Below are positions 1 to 9,289 of a stretch of 64,000 bases of DNA, piece after piece; position 1 is the stretch's first letter; every line of letters begins with the position of its first letter. Both the position numbers and the translations under genes were made by a program. The notes below the pieces were generated by a model. That model ran no database searches and was not told where the DNA came from. It was given only the letters and a program-made list of their open reading frames with translations. Source of the stretch: Basidiobolus meristosporus CBS 931.73 (Eukaryota > Basidiobolomycota > Basidiobolomycetes > Basidiobolales > Basidiobolaceae); assembly GCA_002104905.1 (NCBI GenBank), contig MCFE01000325.1:30733-94732 (forward strand), in the 5' to 3' direction.

Positions 1-138
1 TAGAGCAATTCGCGGTGGTCAGCCAACTCACTTTTGCTTGATTGGTGTTTATTGGTGTTAGGTTGTTTACTTTAATCGCACTAGGGAATTAAACAGGTAT
101 CAAGCGTGATTCTGGAGTGGGACTCTGAATGGAAATGA

Positions 139-144
139 TTTATT
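139..144 (-). terminator. Poly(A) signal of the acyl-CoA oxidase gene
   Basis: AATAAA on the minus strand, about 47 nt beyond the stop codon at 191. Position and motif fit a polyadenylation signal; cleavage site not determined. Confidence 0.55.
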
Positions 145-190
145 GGATCCTCATACGAGCTAATTTAACTACTCTGGGTCACTGCTGAGA

Positions 191-2359
191 TCAGTAACGC
201 GCCCTCAGGATGGGCTGGATGACACTGTCAAGGTAGGGTGGGATGCTATTAGTTGGATTGTTTCTCTCGACCAGGGAGAAGTAGGCCGTGTACACGTCCC
301 CATCGTATCTGCCTAGGGGTGAGTTGATAATGTGGTCGGAATAATTGAATGAGTCCACCAAAGGAATGGCGTCTGGCCGGATGGTGGCGCACAACCTATT
401 CACCTCGGCGTCGATCAGGTCCAGGTGATCCGGGCTAAAGTATCCGCTTGCCAGGAATGGACCGGAGTTCTGCTGGATGCTATACAGTCCGTAGAGCAAA
501 CACAGCCGGCTAAGGATCGATTTCAACGAGTCGGGCGCTGCATAGATCTTGTCGACAAAATTCCGGTAGAGGAAAGCGTAATGGTGCATGCGCGCGGCAT
601 GGAGCCTCTCCACTGCACAGATCTCCATCGCCTGGTGCTTGGTGTGGCCGGCAAGGTTGGTCTCATACTTCCGGTTCGCCTTTTCCACCGCCCTCATGGC
701 AACCACGAACCATGCCTCGCGTATATCCTCCAGCGTGAGGTCGGCGCCGGTGAATGAGGCGGCCGAAGAGCTGTTGGTAGCGTTGCAGATACTCCACCAC
801 CCACGAAACCTTGCGGCCGCGCACCGCGTCTTGATAAGAACTTATCAGGAAGCGACCGGTTTGTAGGGTGAGGATGGTGTTGTCGCCTTCCCAGGTGCAT
901 TGGACCACGAAGTCCTGATAGAGAGAGGCCAATCCTGTGTATGAAGAGTACCCATTTCCACCGCAAGATTGACGACACTGCTCAATCGTATTGACACAGC
1001 TCCATGTGCAAAACGCCTTCAACCCTGCGCTTGTGGCGTGGGTTTCCTTGAGCTGGATGATCACCCGATCCATGTCCTGGCCCTTCTGCAGTTTGGCGAT
1101 GAGGTCGGTGTACATGGTGTCAAGTAGGTTGCTGCTAAACTGGATGGCAAACGTTTGGGCCAGCAATGGGAGAAGCCGGTTCTGGTGAACCAGATAGTCA
1201 AGTATCTTCGTCTCCGGGCGGCCTGGCCCATCGGAGAACTGGCGTCGGGCTGCTGCGTAGCGTAGCGCAATGGTGAGCGCTTTCTTGGAGAAATTGGCGC
1301 TGTCTCGTACCATAGCGACGCGGCCGTTGATGAGCGCCCCGTAGGTGAGCTGTGGCAAGGGGGTCTGGGTCACTTGGCCATCGCGAGTAACCTTCGTGTA
1401 CTTCATCAGCATGTTGTCCCGAGGGATGCGGACCTGTTGAAACCGGATCCAGCCATTGTCGATCCCATCACGGCCCATTTTCTTCCCTATATCGCCAATG
1501 GTGATGCCTGGCAATGTGGCGTACGTCTTGGTATCCCGTAGGGGCACCAGGAAAGTGTGGACCCCGTATCGTTTCCCTTTCACGATCAGCTGGGCGTAGA
1601 CCACCGAGTGGGTCGCCGTGTGTGCGGCATTGCCAATCCACCATTTCGTTGCGGTGATGGTGGGGGTGTTGATGACAAATTCATCCCGAGTGCTATCCCA
1701 AGTGGCGGTCGTTTCCAATCCGGCCAGATTGGAGCCATGGCCAAGTTCGGTCATCGAGAAGGATCCGATCAGTCCGTTCATGTTTATCAAGCCACCCTTG
1801 GCCCAGCGCTGAAACTGCTCGGGAGTTGCCTGCCCTCTCAAACTGTCCATAAAAACTCCGAAGTGTAGCCCAAGTCTGGTGCTAAACCCGGGGTCTAGTA
1901 GACCCAACAAGGTCAGACGGGCGCTCGTTTCCTGTGGGCCGTCCTTGGCGATATGGACCAGCGTGCTCTTGACTCTGGCTAAGGTTTTCTCTCGTACCTG
2001 CAGCAAGGATAAATTATGCTGGTCCTCCATATTCCAAACTGGGTCCGCCTGGATTTCCCTCATGAGTTGCTCGTTGAGCTTCGTGGGCCGCAGAGGAAAG
2101 GTGAGCCAAGAGGATTAGTTAGTTGTCTTGCGCAAGGTAGAGCTTGGCCATGTGCAGTACCTTGGTCTTGCCCTCGCCGCCATCCAGCAGGTAAGTCATC
2201 TCACGTATGTCAAAGGAGGGCCGACTTCTTTCCTCCGATAAATTCCTCTGGGCACTAAGGAGGGAATGCGGGTCAGTGGATCAGTAGCAGCAACAACACC
2301 ACATATCTACAGTGACGTTACTCAGAGACAGGTGCTTTTGGGGAAGGTTTCTCGCTCAT
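191..2359 (-). CDS. POX1: Acyl-CoA oxidase (peroxisomal beta-oxidation), three exons, one apparent frameshift
   Basis: Oxidises acyl-CoA to trans-2-enoyl-CoA with FAD and passes electrons to O2, giving H2O2; first step of peroxisomal beta-oxidation. Exons as I read them: 2322-2359, 2161-2254 and 191-2078. Introns 2255-2321 (67 nt) and 2079-2160 (82 nt) have GT-AG ends and preserve frame. The N-terminus carries REMTYLLDGGEGKTK, typical of the family. Then come TELGHGSN (about residues 154-161), WWIGNAAHTATH (about 190), RYAAARRQF (about 317), CGGNGYS (about 415) and TWEGDN with the expected catalytic Glu near 441. The C-terminal domain holds LCLLYGLYSIQQNSG and LGRYDGDVY. Near 765-800 the frame must shift by one base to join EYLQRY to the segment leading to EDIREAWFVVAMRAVEKAN; with that shift the coding length is 2,019 nt (672 aa), normal for the family. 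The protein ends RARY, not a canonical PTS1 tripeptide. Start chosen because MSEKPSP joins the conserved exon in phase. Confidence 0.9.
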
Positions 2360-2839
2360 ATTGGACTTGGAGTGGGTCTGAACGGTTACAAGGGATTAAC
2401 TCAATAGTAAACAACGGAAGGCCTAATTTGGGAACAAACTCGGCGAACAGTCATCCACCACATTTATATGGGTTTCTCCGCTATGCTAGTCCGCACCATT
2501 GTCATATGAATGGCTCCTTTAAAACCTCCTGACAAATATCAATCAACCCAACCCAACTATACGCGCAGGGAATTTTCACACATTCTCGGTAAATATGGGA
2601 AACTTAATCGAGGGTGATATTGTAGAACGTGAAATGGACTGGCTATCTGCTTCCCACCATTGCGGTGCCTACCCTCAAGGCTGTGATGGGAACATGTTGA
2701 TTCCCATGGTTTCTGTCAATAGGGCCATTTCCGAAATTCCCACAAACCACCCAGATCGTTGCTGATCATCCACTACATGCACGCAGGATCGACAACCATC
2801 ATACGTTTTGTGATTATTAGGTACAAATGATTCAACTGA
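2360..2839. other. Intergenic region between G-patch gene 3' end and acyl-CoA oxidase start
   Basis: About 480 bp with no supported gene. It should hold the promoter of the acyl-CoA oxidase gene and the 3' flank of the G-patch gene, since both are read leftward. A short open frame at 2266-2532 on the plus strand has no recognisable domain and overlaps the first exon. No convincing TATA element or repeat seen. Confidence 0.5.
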
Positions 2840-2845
2840 TTTATT
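2840..2845 (-). terminator. Poly(A) signal of the G-patch gene
   Basis: AATAAA on the minus strand, 16-21 nt past the stop codon at 2861-2863. Close to the stop but plausible for a compact fungal gene. Confidence 0.45.
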
Positions 2846-2860
2846 GCGCAGATGTGGGGC

Positions 2861-4115
2861 CTATTTCTTTTTCAGTGCGAACTTGAACGGCTGCGCGTTC
2901 TAGGCAATGCCGGGGTTAGTCAGTTTCCTCGCCGTAGGTTGATCATGGCACTTACCGCGTTCAGCTTGGCTTTTCCAATCCCAAACGATATGGGCTTGTG
3001 TGTGGCGCTAGCGAGACTCGGGGGATTCTCCGAGTCCGGCGAAGCACCCATCGCCGGGCCTTGTTTGGCGGCAGCGGCGGCCATGGCTGCCTCTTGCATT
3101 CGCTTCAGCTCCTTTTCTTCTCTTCTACGGTCCTTCTCCTTGCGCGCCTGTGACGCATCAGGGTTTTTGCTGGATTGCTTCATCTCTTGGAATCTCTGAT
3201 AGAGCTACCGTGTAAGATCTCGGGCCGAGGGAACTCACTCAATGCCGAACAAACCTTCTTGTGATGGTGATCATACGAGGAGAGGTGAGACTCGTATTCG
3301 GAAATCTTCGTGTATTGCTTATCACACAGGGCACAGTAGAAGGCGGAGTTGATCTCATGGATATGTTTCTTCAGGTTTTCCTGTTCGAGCGCTTTTTGCT
3401 ACCCAGGGGTTATCGACCACTCACGAACCGACGTATGCCGAAAGAAATACCTCTCGCAGCGCCTTCTGCTCCTCGCTCTCCTCCGCCATCCTCTCGCTCT
3501 CCATGGCCTTTCGTCTGGAGGTGCTCTCCAGGTGGTGCGCTTGCTCCTCTTCGTATTTTCCCAGACCGAGTCGGTCTTCTTTCAAGAGAACTTTTACCGG
3601 CTCCAGACGACCTGGTGGACCGGTTAGTCATTGTCCGATCGGTCTCGTGCTGCATACTGCTACCTACCTTGTTGTGTGCTCCCAAGCCCTTTGCCTTCCC
3701 AGCCCATTTTCACAAGAAGCTGGTAGCCAACGTTAGTGGAAGAGATTGGGGTATCCACGTCGATCACCTCCGTATCCTCCAGCTCTCCAGCGCTGATCGG
3801 AGCGGGGCCACCGTTCGGTACGAGCTGGAAACGGTCGAAGAAGCTCGGGTCCAAGGATAATCCGAGCTCTTTGAGGTAATGCTATATGGGGGACAAAGAA
3901 ATGGACTACCGGGTAAACACTGGTCTAGAAAGGGTTTCGCGAGGCGTTGCAAGGGGTGGGAGGTAGGAACTTCGGTTTCCCCCTTCCCTGGGTGTGGAAT
4001 GGAGTTGACGAACGGGCGATCTGGGTCGTGGTGAGACCTCTGTGATCGCGTTCGGCTCTCTCAGGAGGAGGAAGGAAAGTGTAGCTGAATGTATATTTAC
4101 CGAATTGTCCGACAT
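2861..4115 (-). CDS. G-patch and C2H2 zinc-finger protein (GPATCH8-like), six exons, about 270 aa
   Basis: Exons as I read them: 4101-4115, 3668-3881, 3451-3611, 3255-3398, 2956-3195, 2861-2899; all introns GT-AG and the sum (813 nt) is in frame. Order of parts: acidic N-terminus; G-patch around residues 54-95 (GYQLLVKMGWEGKGLG, then QQGR at the exon junction and DRLGLGKYEEE); a charged helical stretch; a C2H2 finger C152-x2-C155-x12-H168-x5-H174 (YCALCDKQY ... SSYDHHHKK); a basic-acidic coiled region (QARKEKDRRREEKELKR); and a C-terminus PFKFALKKK. This architecture is that of animal GPATCH8 and its fungal relatives, nuclear RNA-linked proteins; G-patches commonly activate DEAH helicases. 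That role is inferred from family. The first exon codes only five residues and its 219-nt intron is the longest here, so the start is the least certain part. Confidence 0.8.
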
Positions 4116-4463
4116 GTCTTTCGTAGGGTTCACACTTGTTTTCAAGTGGATTCTAACCGTCCAAGGAATCCTGGTGAGATTAATGTCTGGTATCACGTGA
4201 GAGGTGAAGGGGGGGATGATTTGACTATGTCCAACTGAAACCAACCTTAGATTCGCTGGTGAATGTTGGATAAGTTTAAGCTAAATGAGGACGACCTTAT
4301 GCAAACCAATCCGGCAGCCAGATTAGGTTGAGAAATCAACCAGCCGTCAGCAGGAATTGTTTACCCATAGGGGACTCGATTTTTAAGAGGACACCGGGGG
4401 ATTTTTTTCGACCGCATTTCCCCGTAGTGAGCAGTGGGCCAGAGCAGAAAACTCCCTTCCAGG
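4116..4463. promoter_or_regulatory. Divergent promoter region between G-patch and SET-domain genes
   Basis: 348 bp between two start codons that point away from each other, so it should drive both genes. No clear TATA box or repeated operator-like motif was seen; the assignment rests only on layout. Confidence 0.5.
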
Positions 4464-6534
4464 ATGAAAACCGATTTCGAACAACTCAACGAGAACTTTG
4501 TCCGCTGGCTGAAAGCGGAGGGTTCGACCTTCTCCCCCAAGATTGCCTTCAAGGATTACTCGAACGAGGGGGCTGGGCGCGGGGTTTACGCGCTGGAGGA
4601 TATCAAGGTAAGTGGAGTCAGGGCGACTTGGAGGTGGCCGTTTCTGGAGGTTATTCACCCCACCCGGTTTCACATAGGACACCGAGGTTCTCTTCACCTT
4701 ACCTCGTACTGTGTTGCTCTCCGTGAAGAACTCGGAGCTCTCGCAGAAGCTTTCGTTGGACGAGTTGGACGGTTGGAACCCACTGATTCTGTAAGTCCTT
4801 GGTGGGCTGTCCTCGGGGTTGACTGGACCTTGTTAACCTTTGCTCTGTGTTAGGTGTATGATCTATGAGAGCACCAAGGAGGACTCGAAGTGGTCCCCTT
4901 ATTTTGGTAAGCTGGTCGAACTGACCCTTGAAGCTGGTTCCACGACTAACCTCGCTTTACCGCCTACTACAGAGATCCTCCCGAAGGAGTTCCACACGCC
5001 GATGTTTTGGTCGGAAGAGGAGCAGAAGGAGCTGACCGGAACCGGGGTGATCGGTACGGGGATTTCGCGTCGAACGTTCGACCGACCACCACTAACGTGA
5101 CTTGCGCTCGTAGACAAGATAGGAAAGGAGCAGGCGGAGCAGAATTTCAGGGAGACCATCCTGCCTTTGATTGAGGTGATCGTTCGGGTTGCGATGCTAT
5201 GCGGATGAGCGGTCTTTTTAACTGGTGGATATTTAGGAGCACGAAGAGCTGTTCCCTAAGGGTGTCGACTACCTTTCCCTCTTCCACCGGATGGGCTCGT
5301 TGATCATGGCCTATAGCTTTATCGACGAGGCGCCGAGCGAGGATTCGGATTCGGATGCTGACTCGGACGACGAGGTGGAAGGGGAGGTGACCATGGTCCC
5401 CATGGCGGATATGCTGAATCACAAGACCGGCTTCAACAACGTGGGTGGTCCTCTCCCCCTTGGCTTCAGATCGATGCTTAACCAATTTCCAGGCTAGGCT
5501 GTTCTACGAGGAGGATCGTCTCGGCATGTGCGCCATCAAAAATATCCAGGCTGGTGAACAGATTGTAAGCATTCAGCATCCCCCCCACGTCTGTGACCCT
5601 TCTTTCTGACCTTTGTTTACTTAGTTCAATACTTATGGTGACCTGTGCTCGGCTGGTAATCCGATCTCCCGGAGCCTTCCTATTTCCTGCACCATAGTGA
5701 CCCCTCTTCTCCACCCTAGATCTTCTCCGCAAGTACGGCTTCGTGGACGAGGAGAACCCGAACGATATCGTGGAGATCAACGGAGAGTCCCTGGTCAACG
5801 CGTACTCCACTGAGGAGGAGGACAAGGCGGACAGGGTGAGCAAGTTTACGAGAGATCTAACTGATGTGGCTAGCTAACCGCTGGATTCCCCTCCCCCCAT
5901 CACTCAGGTTGAATTCCTACTAGACAACGGCATATTAGACGAGTAAGTGCAAGGTTCCTTTCCTCCCTCCCCCCCCTACATTTCTTCTCAACCCCAACCT
6001 GTTACAGCTGTTTCGTGATTGAGGTGGACGCCGAGATCCCCCCGGAGATGATCGTCACCGGTAAGCGGTAGTCCCCTTTTTTCCCTCCGAGGCTCCCACC
6101 CGGTTAACCTTCCTCTCGAACGCTCCTAGCCAAGGTGCTCTCCATGAGCCCCGCCGATTTCGCCAAACTCCAGAAAACCGAGAAATTCCCCAAGCCCAAG
6201 CTGACCCCGGAGATCTCCCAGGTGTTCCTGGAGCTCCTTAGGGCTCGGGCCAGTCAGTATCTCACCACGTACGAGGTAAGACTCTCCCCTTTCCCAAACG
6301 GGGTCAACCCTACCCATTCACTCAACACCCTTTCTCCCCTCACGTCTGCAGGAGGACCTCGAGCGGTACACCCAGGCCAAGCAGAATCCCGACTCCCTAA
6401 GCCGAAACGGACGAAACGCCCTGGTGGTACGCGTGGGTGAGCGAACCATCCTCAAGACGGCCATCGAGAGACTGGAGAAATCCCTCCGGGAAGAGGCGCC
6501 CTCCTCCCCCGCCAAACGTCAGAAGACCCACTGA
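4464..6534 (+). CDS. SETD6: SET-domain protein lysine methyltransferase, SETD6/RKM4 family, 13 exons
   Basis: Transfers methyl from S-adenosylmethionine to lysine; family members act on ribosomal proteins (yeast RKM4, human SETD6 has nuclear targets too). Exons: 4464-4607, 4678-4790, 4854-4906, 4973-5053, 5114-5175, 5237-5440, 5493-5564, 5625-5655, 5720-5835, 5908-5942, 6008-6060, 6130-6275, 6352-6534. All introns are GT-AG, 52-76 nt; total 1,293 nt (430 aa). Landmarks: GAGRGVYALEDIK at the start of the SET fold, LPRTVLLSV, WSPYFEILP, HPMFW-like HTPMFWSEEE, the DMLNH motif (N212-H213) and FNTYG with Tyr247. The Rubisco-LSMT-type C-terminal substrate domain follows (LLRKYGFVDEENPNDIVEI). An acidic run of D, E and S (residues 181-201) interrupts the SET region and a basic tail PAKRQKTH could be a nuclear signal. 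Exact orthology within the family is not settled by eye. Confidence 0.88.
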
Positions 6535-6579
6535 TTCTCCCCGGTGGTGGTGTTGGTATAGATTACATAGAACCGTTCA

Positions 6580-6585
6580 AATAAA
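6580..6585 (+). terminator. Poly(A) signal of the SET-domain gene
   Basis: AATAAA 46 nt after the stop codon, followed by a C/T-rich stretch. Confidence 0.55.
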
Positions 6586-6696
6586 ATCCCCCTTCTTCCA
6601 ATGGATCAATCTTGGGGCATCCTAGGGATGGCGTTGTTGGATGGGAGTGGAGGTTGGAAATAATCTGTTGGGGAGTGAGGCTTCACCACTGGATCC

Positions 6697-7047
6697 GTGC
6701 TTGTATCACTGTGGCACACATCTTGGACTCTGGACATGATCAGTAGCGGTGTGCTTTCACTGGTAGAAGTTTTCCACACCTTGCCAAACCTTGCCAACTT
6801 TGAGATACAGTGCACACCAAACAGGATGGTTTTTGGACCCCCTGGAAGAGTTTCCATCACCTCAAGTTCCCATCATGCTGATGTATTGACCTTGATGAAC
6901 TCCATATTGGAAGTGCCAGGTGCAAAATTGAAAATCCATCAACGCCTGAATGCTAAATTTGATATTGTTGCCATGAACAAGTGCTCAGGAGATACCAGGA
7001 AGTTGTACTGGGAGAAGTTTCAATGTGCCAGGGAGTTGTTACAGTAA
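6697..7047 (+). CDS. Hypothetical open frame of 116 codons at the gene/transposon border
   Basis: An uninterrupted frame starting MLVSLWHTSW and ending CARELLQ. I recognise no domain. It lies immediately downstream of the SET gene and just before the first transposon remnant, and its base composition already resembles the AT-richer side. It may be a decayed transposon piece rather than a gene. No second copy was found in the window. Confidence 0.15.
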   Translation: MLVSLWHTSWTLDMISSGVLSLVEVFHTLPNLANFEIQCTPNRMVFGPPGRVSITSSSHHADVLTLMNSILEVPGAKLKIHQRLNAKFDIVAMNKCSGDTRKLYWEKFQCARELLQ

Positions 7048-7185
7048 CAAACCCACTTCACACAAGCAAATCTTGAATAGGGGGGGGCTCAGGGTTGCCT
7101 TTTACAGCAAGTATGGTTTGACTGTCATGGAATTTTGCATTAACATCCAAATATTTGTATCAACTTGCCTTATGAAAATAATATG

Positions 7186-7627
7186 GTCCTGTAGTTGGAT
7201 CCAATCCAGATCAGCCATCAGGATCCCACAATGAGGCTGTCATAATGCCAGCAGCTTGGAATTCTTGACCCTCTTTATAATGTTACAGTGGGATTGTGAT
7301 GGTGATTTGCTGCCTTTAATGCCAAATATGGTAACACACATTATAATGTTTTGACAGCCTTATAGTAGGGCTTATATAGCATTATGGTGGTCCTGATGTA
7401 ACCCACATGTGTTTGACAGGACCTAGCCAGCCAATAAATGCAGTTGCCACATATGGTGAAAAACTTGATGGGGCTTTGATGGTCTACTGCTGGTCCTGTA
7501 TAGTGTTACCATACCAATTTACCAAATGGTATTTCATTATTTTACCTCCCCTTGTGCCATTTATGTCTTCCACTGTAGAATCACATCCCTTCATTAGCTC
7601 AACCACCACTAACATGGGTGTTCTCCT
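7186..7627 (-). mobile_element. T0: subterminal remnant of a T (Tnp2-type) transposon
   Basis: Carries the subterminal block GGATCCAATCCAGATCAG followed by a stretch ending in a conserved TACCTCCCCTTGTGCCATT-like segment. The same succession recurs at 25.8-26.2, 28.58-28.8, 54.03-54.4 (interrupted) and 59.14-59.35 kb, always beside the C-terminal end of the transposase. No transposase coding remains here. Confidence 0.55.
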
Positions 7628-7639
7628 ATGAATCTTGTG

Positions 7640-7862
7640 AATCTAGCTAAATACTCACCTAACTTGGTTACGGGATTATTACCTACAAATCTTGGAGAAT
7701 TCTGATCAAGTTCCTTGTTGGGATTAACTTGGATTTTATCACCTAAACATCAGGTACACAGAACATGAATTTCTCAATGATGACAAAACAGCCCCAAACT
7801 TTGCCCATATGCTCTTGGTGTTGTAAAAATTTGTAATTCCACCTAAATATTCACCTAACTTA
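7640..7862 (+). repeat. Copia-A LTR fragments
   Basis: Two pieces of the copia-A LTR: 7640-7818 matches the middle (CTTGTTGGGATT, then AACAGCCCCAAACTTTGC) and 7819-7862 matches the LTR start (TGTTGTAAAAATTTG). The second piece ends exactly where the terminal sequence of the T1/F type begins. Confidence 0.65.
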
Positions 7863-7899
7863 GTAGACTTGTTCTGTTGGATAGTGTCTCCAGCTTAGG

Positions 7900-8956
7900 T
7901 AGACCTTTTTCTATTTACCTCTACCTTTATCACTACCAGATCCTTCATTGCTACTTTGACTGAGTGCTTCTTTAGTTGAACTACACTTCTTCCTTGATAA
8001 ATGCTATGCTGGTGCATCTGCATCTGTTTCCTTTTCCCTCATTGGCACTCTTCCAGCTACCTGATGTCTCTTTGACACTTGTTTGGATCTTTTAGCCTTG
8101 CTTGTAACAGGCTCTTGAGGAAGCCACTGGTTTTTAGCCACCACACTTTTGTTCTTCTGCCTTCAATAGATTTTGCTATTCTTGAGATACTTTCTTAGTG
8201 CACCAATGCTGGCGCAAAATCTGTTTGCTTGTTTGAATCCAGCTTAATGTTCATGGAGCAAGTCAAGTGCATTCTTCTTGGCCTTGAATTCCTGATGGGC
8301 CCATTGTATGCCAGCCTTAAGGTGTTGGCATGCTAGACTTCTAACTGCCTCTTAAATATTAGCACACTCTTCACCATTGCACTCAATGGCTTCATAGATT
8401 GCCAACAACTTTTGATTATTAGGCATTGGTATAAACACTATATTTTCTCCCTCTCATGCTGTGATAGGTTTTTCTGTGGGCATTATCTTTGGCACAGTTG
8501 TTGTGCTTCAATGACTGTATGCTGTTCCTCTGCTGTTACATTGGTAAGTGGCTCAATTCTTGGCTGTGACATTGAGCCACTTGAGTTCCTTCTTTGCAGC
8601 AAAGATACTGCTTTCTCTACCTGGGATATTAATTGCTCTACACTTACAATCCACTCATCCTGTTTCTGGACTATTTCCAGTTTTCTCTGGGCCATTGGAT
8701 CTATGCTATTGGCTACTACACCTAATTGCCTCATTAATGCTTTGGTATGAGCTGACAAAGTACTTGCTAAAATGGGTGGTGGTGATGTTATGACAGCTAC
8801 TTGCTGGTCTTCAACTAAAGGTACTGCTTTTGCTACATTCCCATCTGATTCAGTACCATGGCCAGCTTGTGGCTCTACAGAGAATCCCAATTGCCCACTT
8901 GACTGAGAGCCTGAGGAGTCCACATTATTACCTTCAGTGGGAACACTGTCCACAGG
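7900..8956 (-). pseudogene. Accessory gene of T1 (coiled-coil, basic C-terminus), decayed
   Basis: The best frame (8483-8953) codes 156 residues starting at a GTG where the T6 copy has ATG (DSVPTEGNN here, DIVPTEGNN there). It has a Ser/Gln-rich head, then LSAHTKALMRQLG and a predicted coiled coil (VEQLISQVEKAVSLLQRR). Downstream, in other frames, come SLACQHLKAG, GFKQANRF and a Ser/Gly-rich tail with SGSDKGRGK. Other copies: 31.3-32.1, 42.4-43.3, 44.5-44.7 and 58.0-59.05 kb. I do not recognise the family. By position it could be the TnpA-like DNA-binding partner of the transposase; that is inference. Confidence 0.5.
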
Positions 8957-9289
8957 GCCTTTTTTGGTTGTATCCGGCTTGTTGCACTGAATGTCAAAGC
9001 AAGCTGTTGTCTAGGCATTCTTCTGCTGCTGCCAGTGGTGGGGCTTGGTTGGGATTCAGACAACTATGCTTTATTTGTTGGTGGCATATATATGGAAGTG
9101 AGACAAACCAATGGAGAAATGGTATTTCATGTACATGTGAATGTGGTGCCACAACTACTTTTATAATGCTTACTATGGCAGGCCATCAATGAATCTTGCA
9201 TTCATATAGGTGCAATGTCTCAAGTACAAAACTGTCTTAAATTCACATGAGTATTGACAAAAAAATGATATTATAGCATTACATTGTTG

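Noticed and set aside
425-2258. Plus-strand open frames over the acyl-CoA oxidase
   Set aside because: Shadows of the minus-strand gene, with no domain content; the CpG-rich coding sequence leaves antisense frames open by composition.
3261-3860. A 199-codon plus-strand frame across the G-patch gene
   Set aside because: Antisense to four exons with clear G-patch and C2H2 motifs; its own translation has no recognisable feature.
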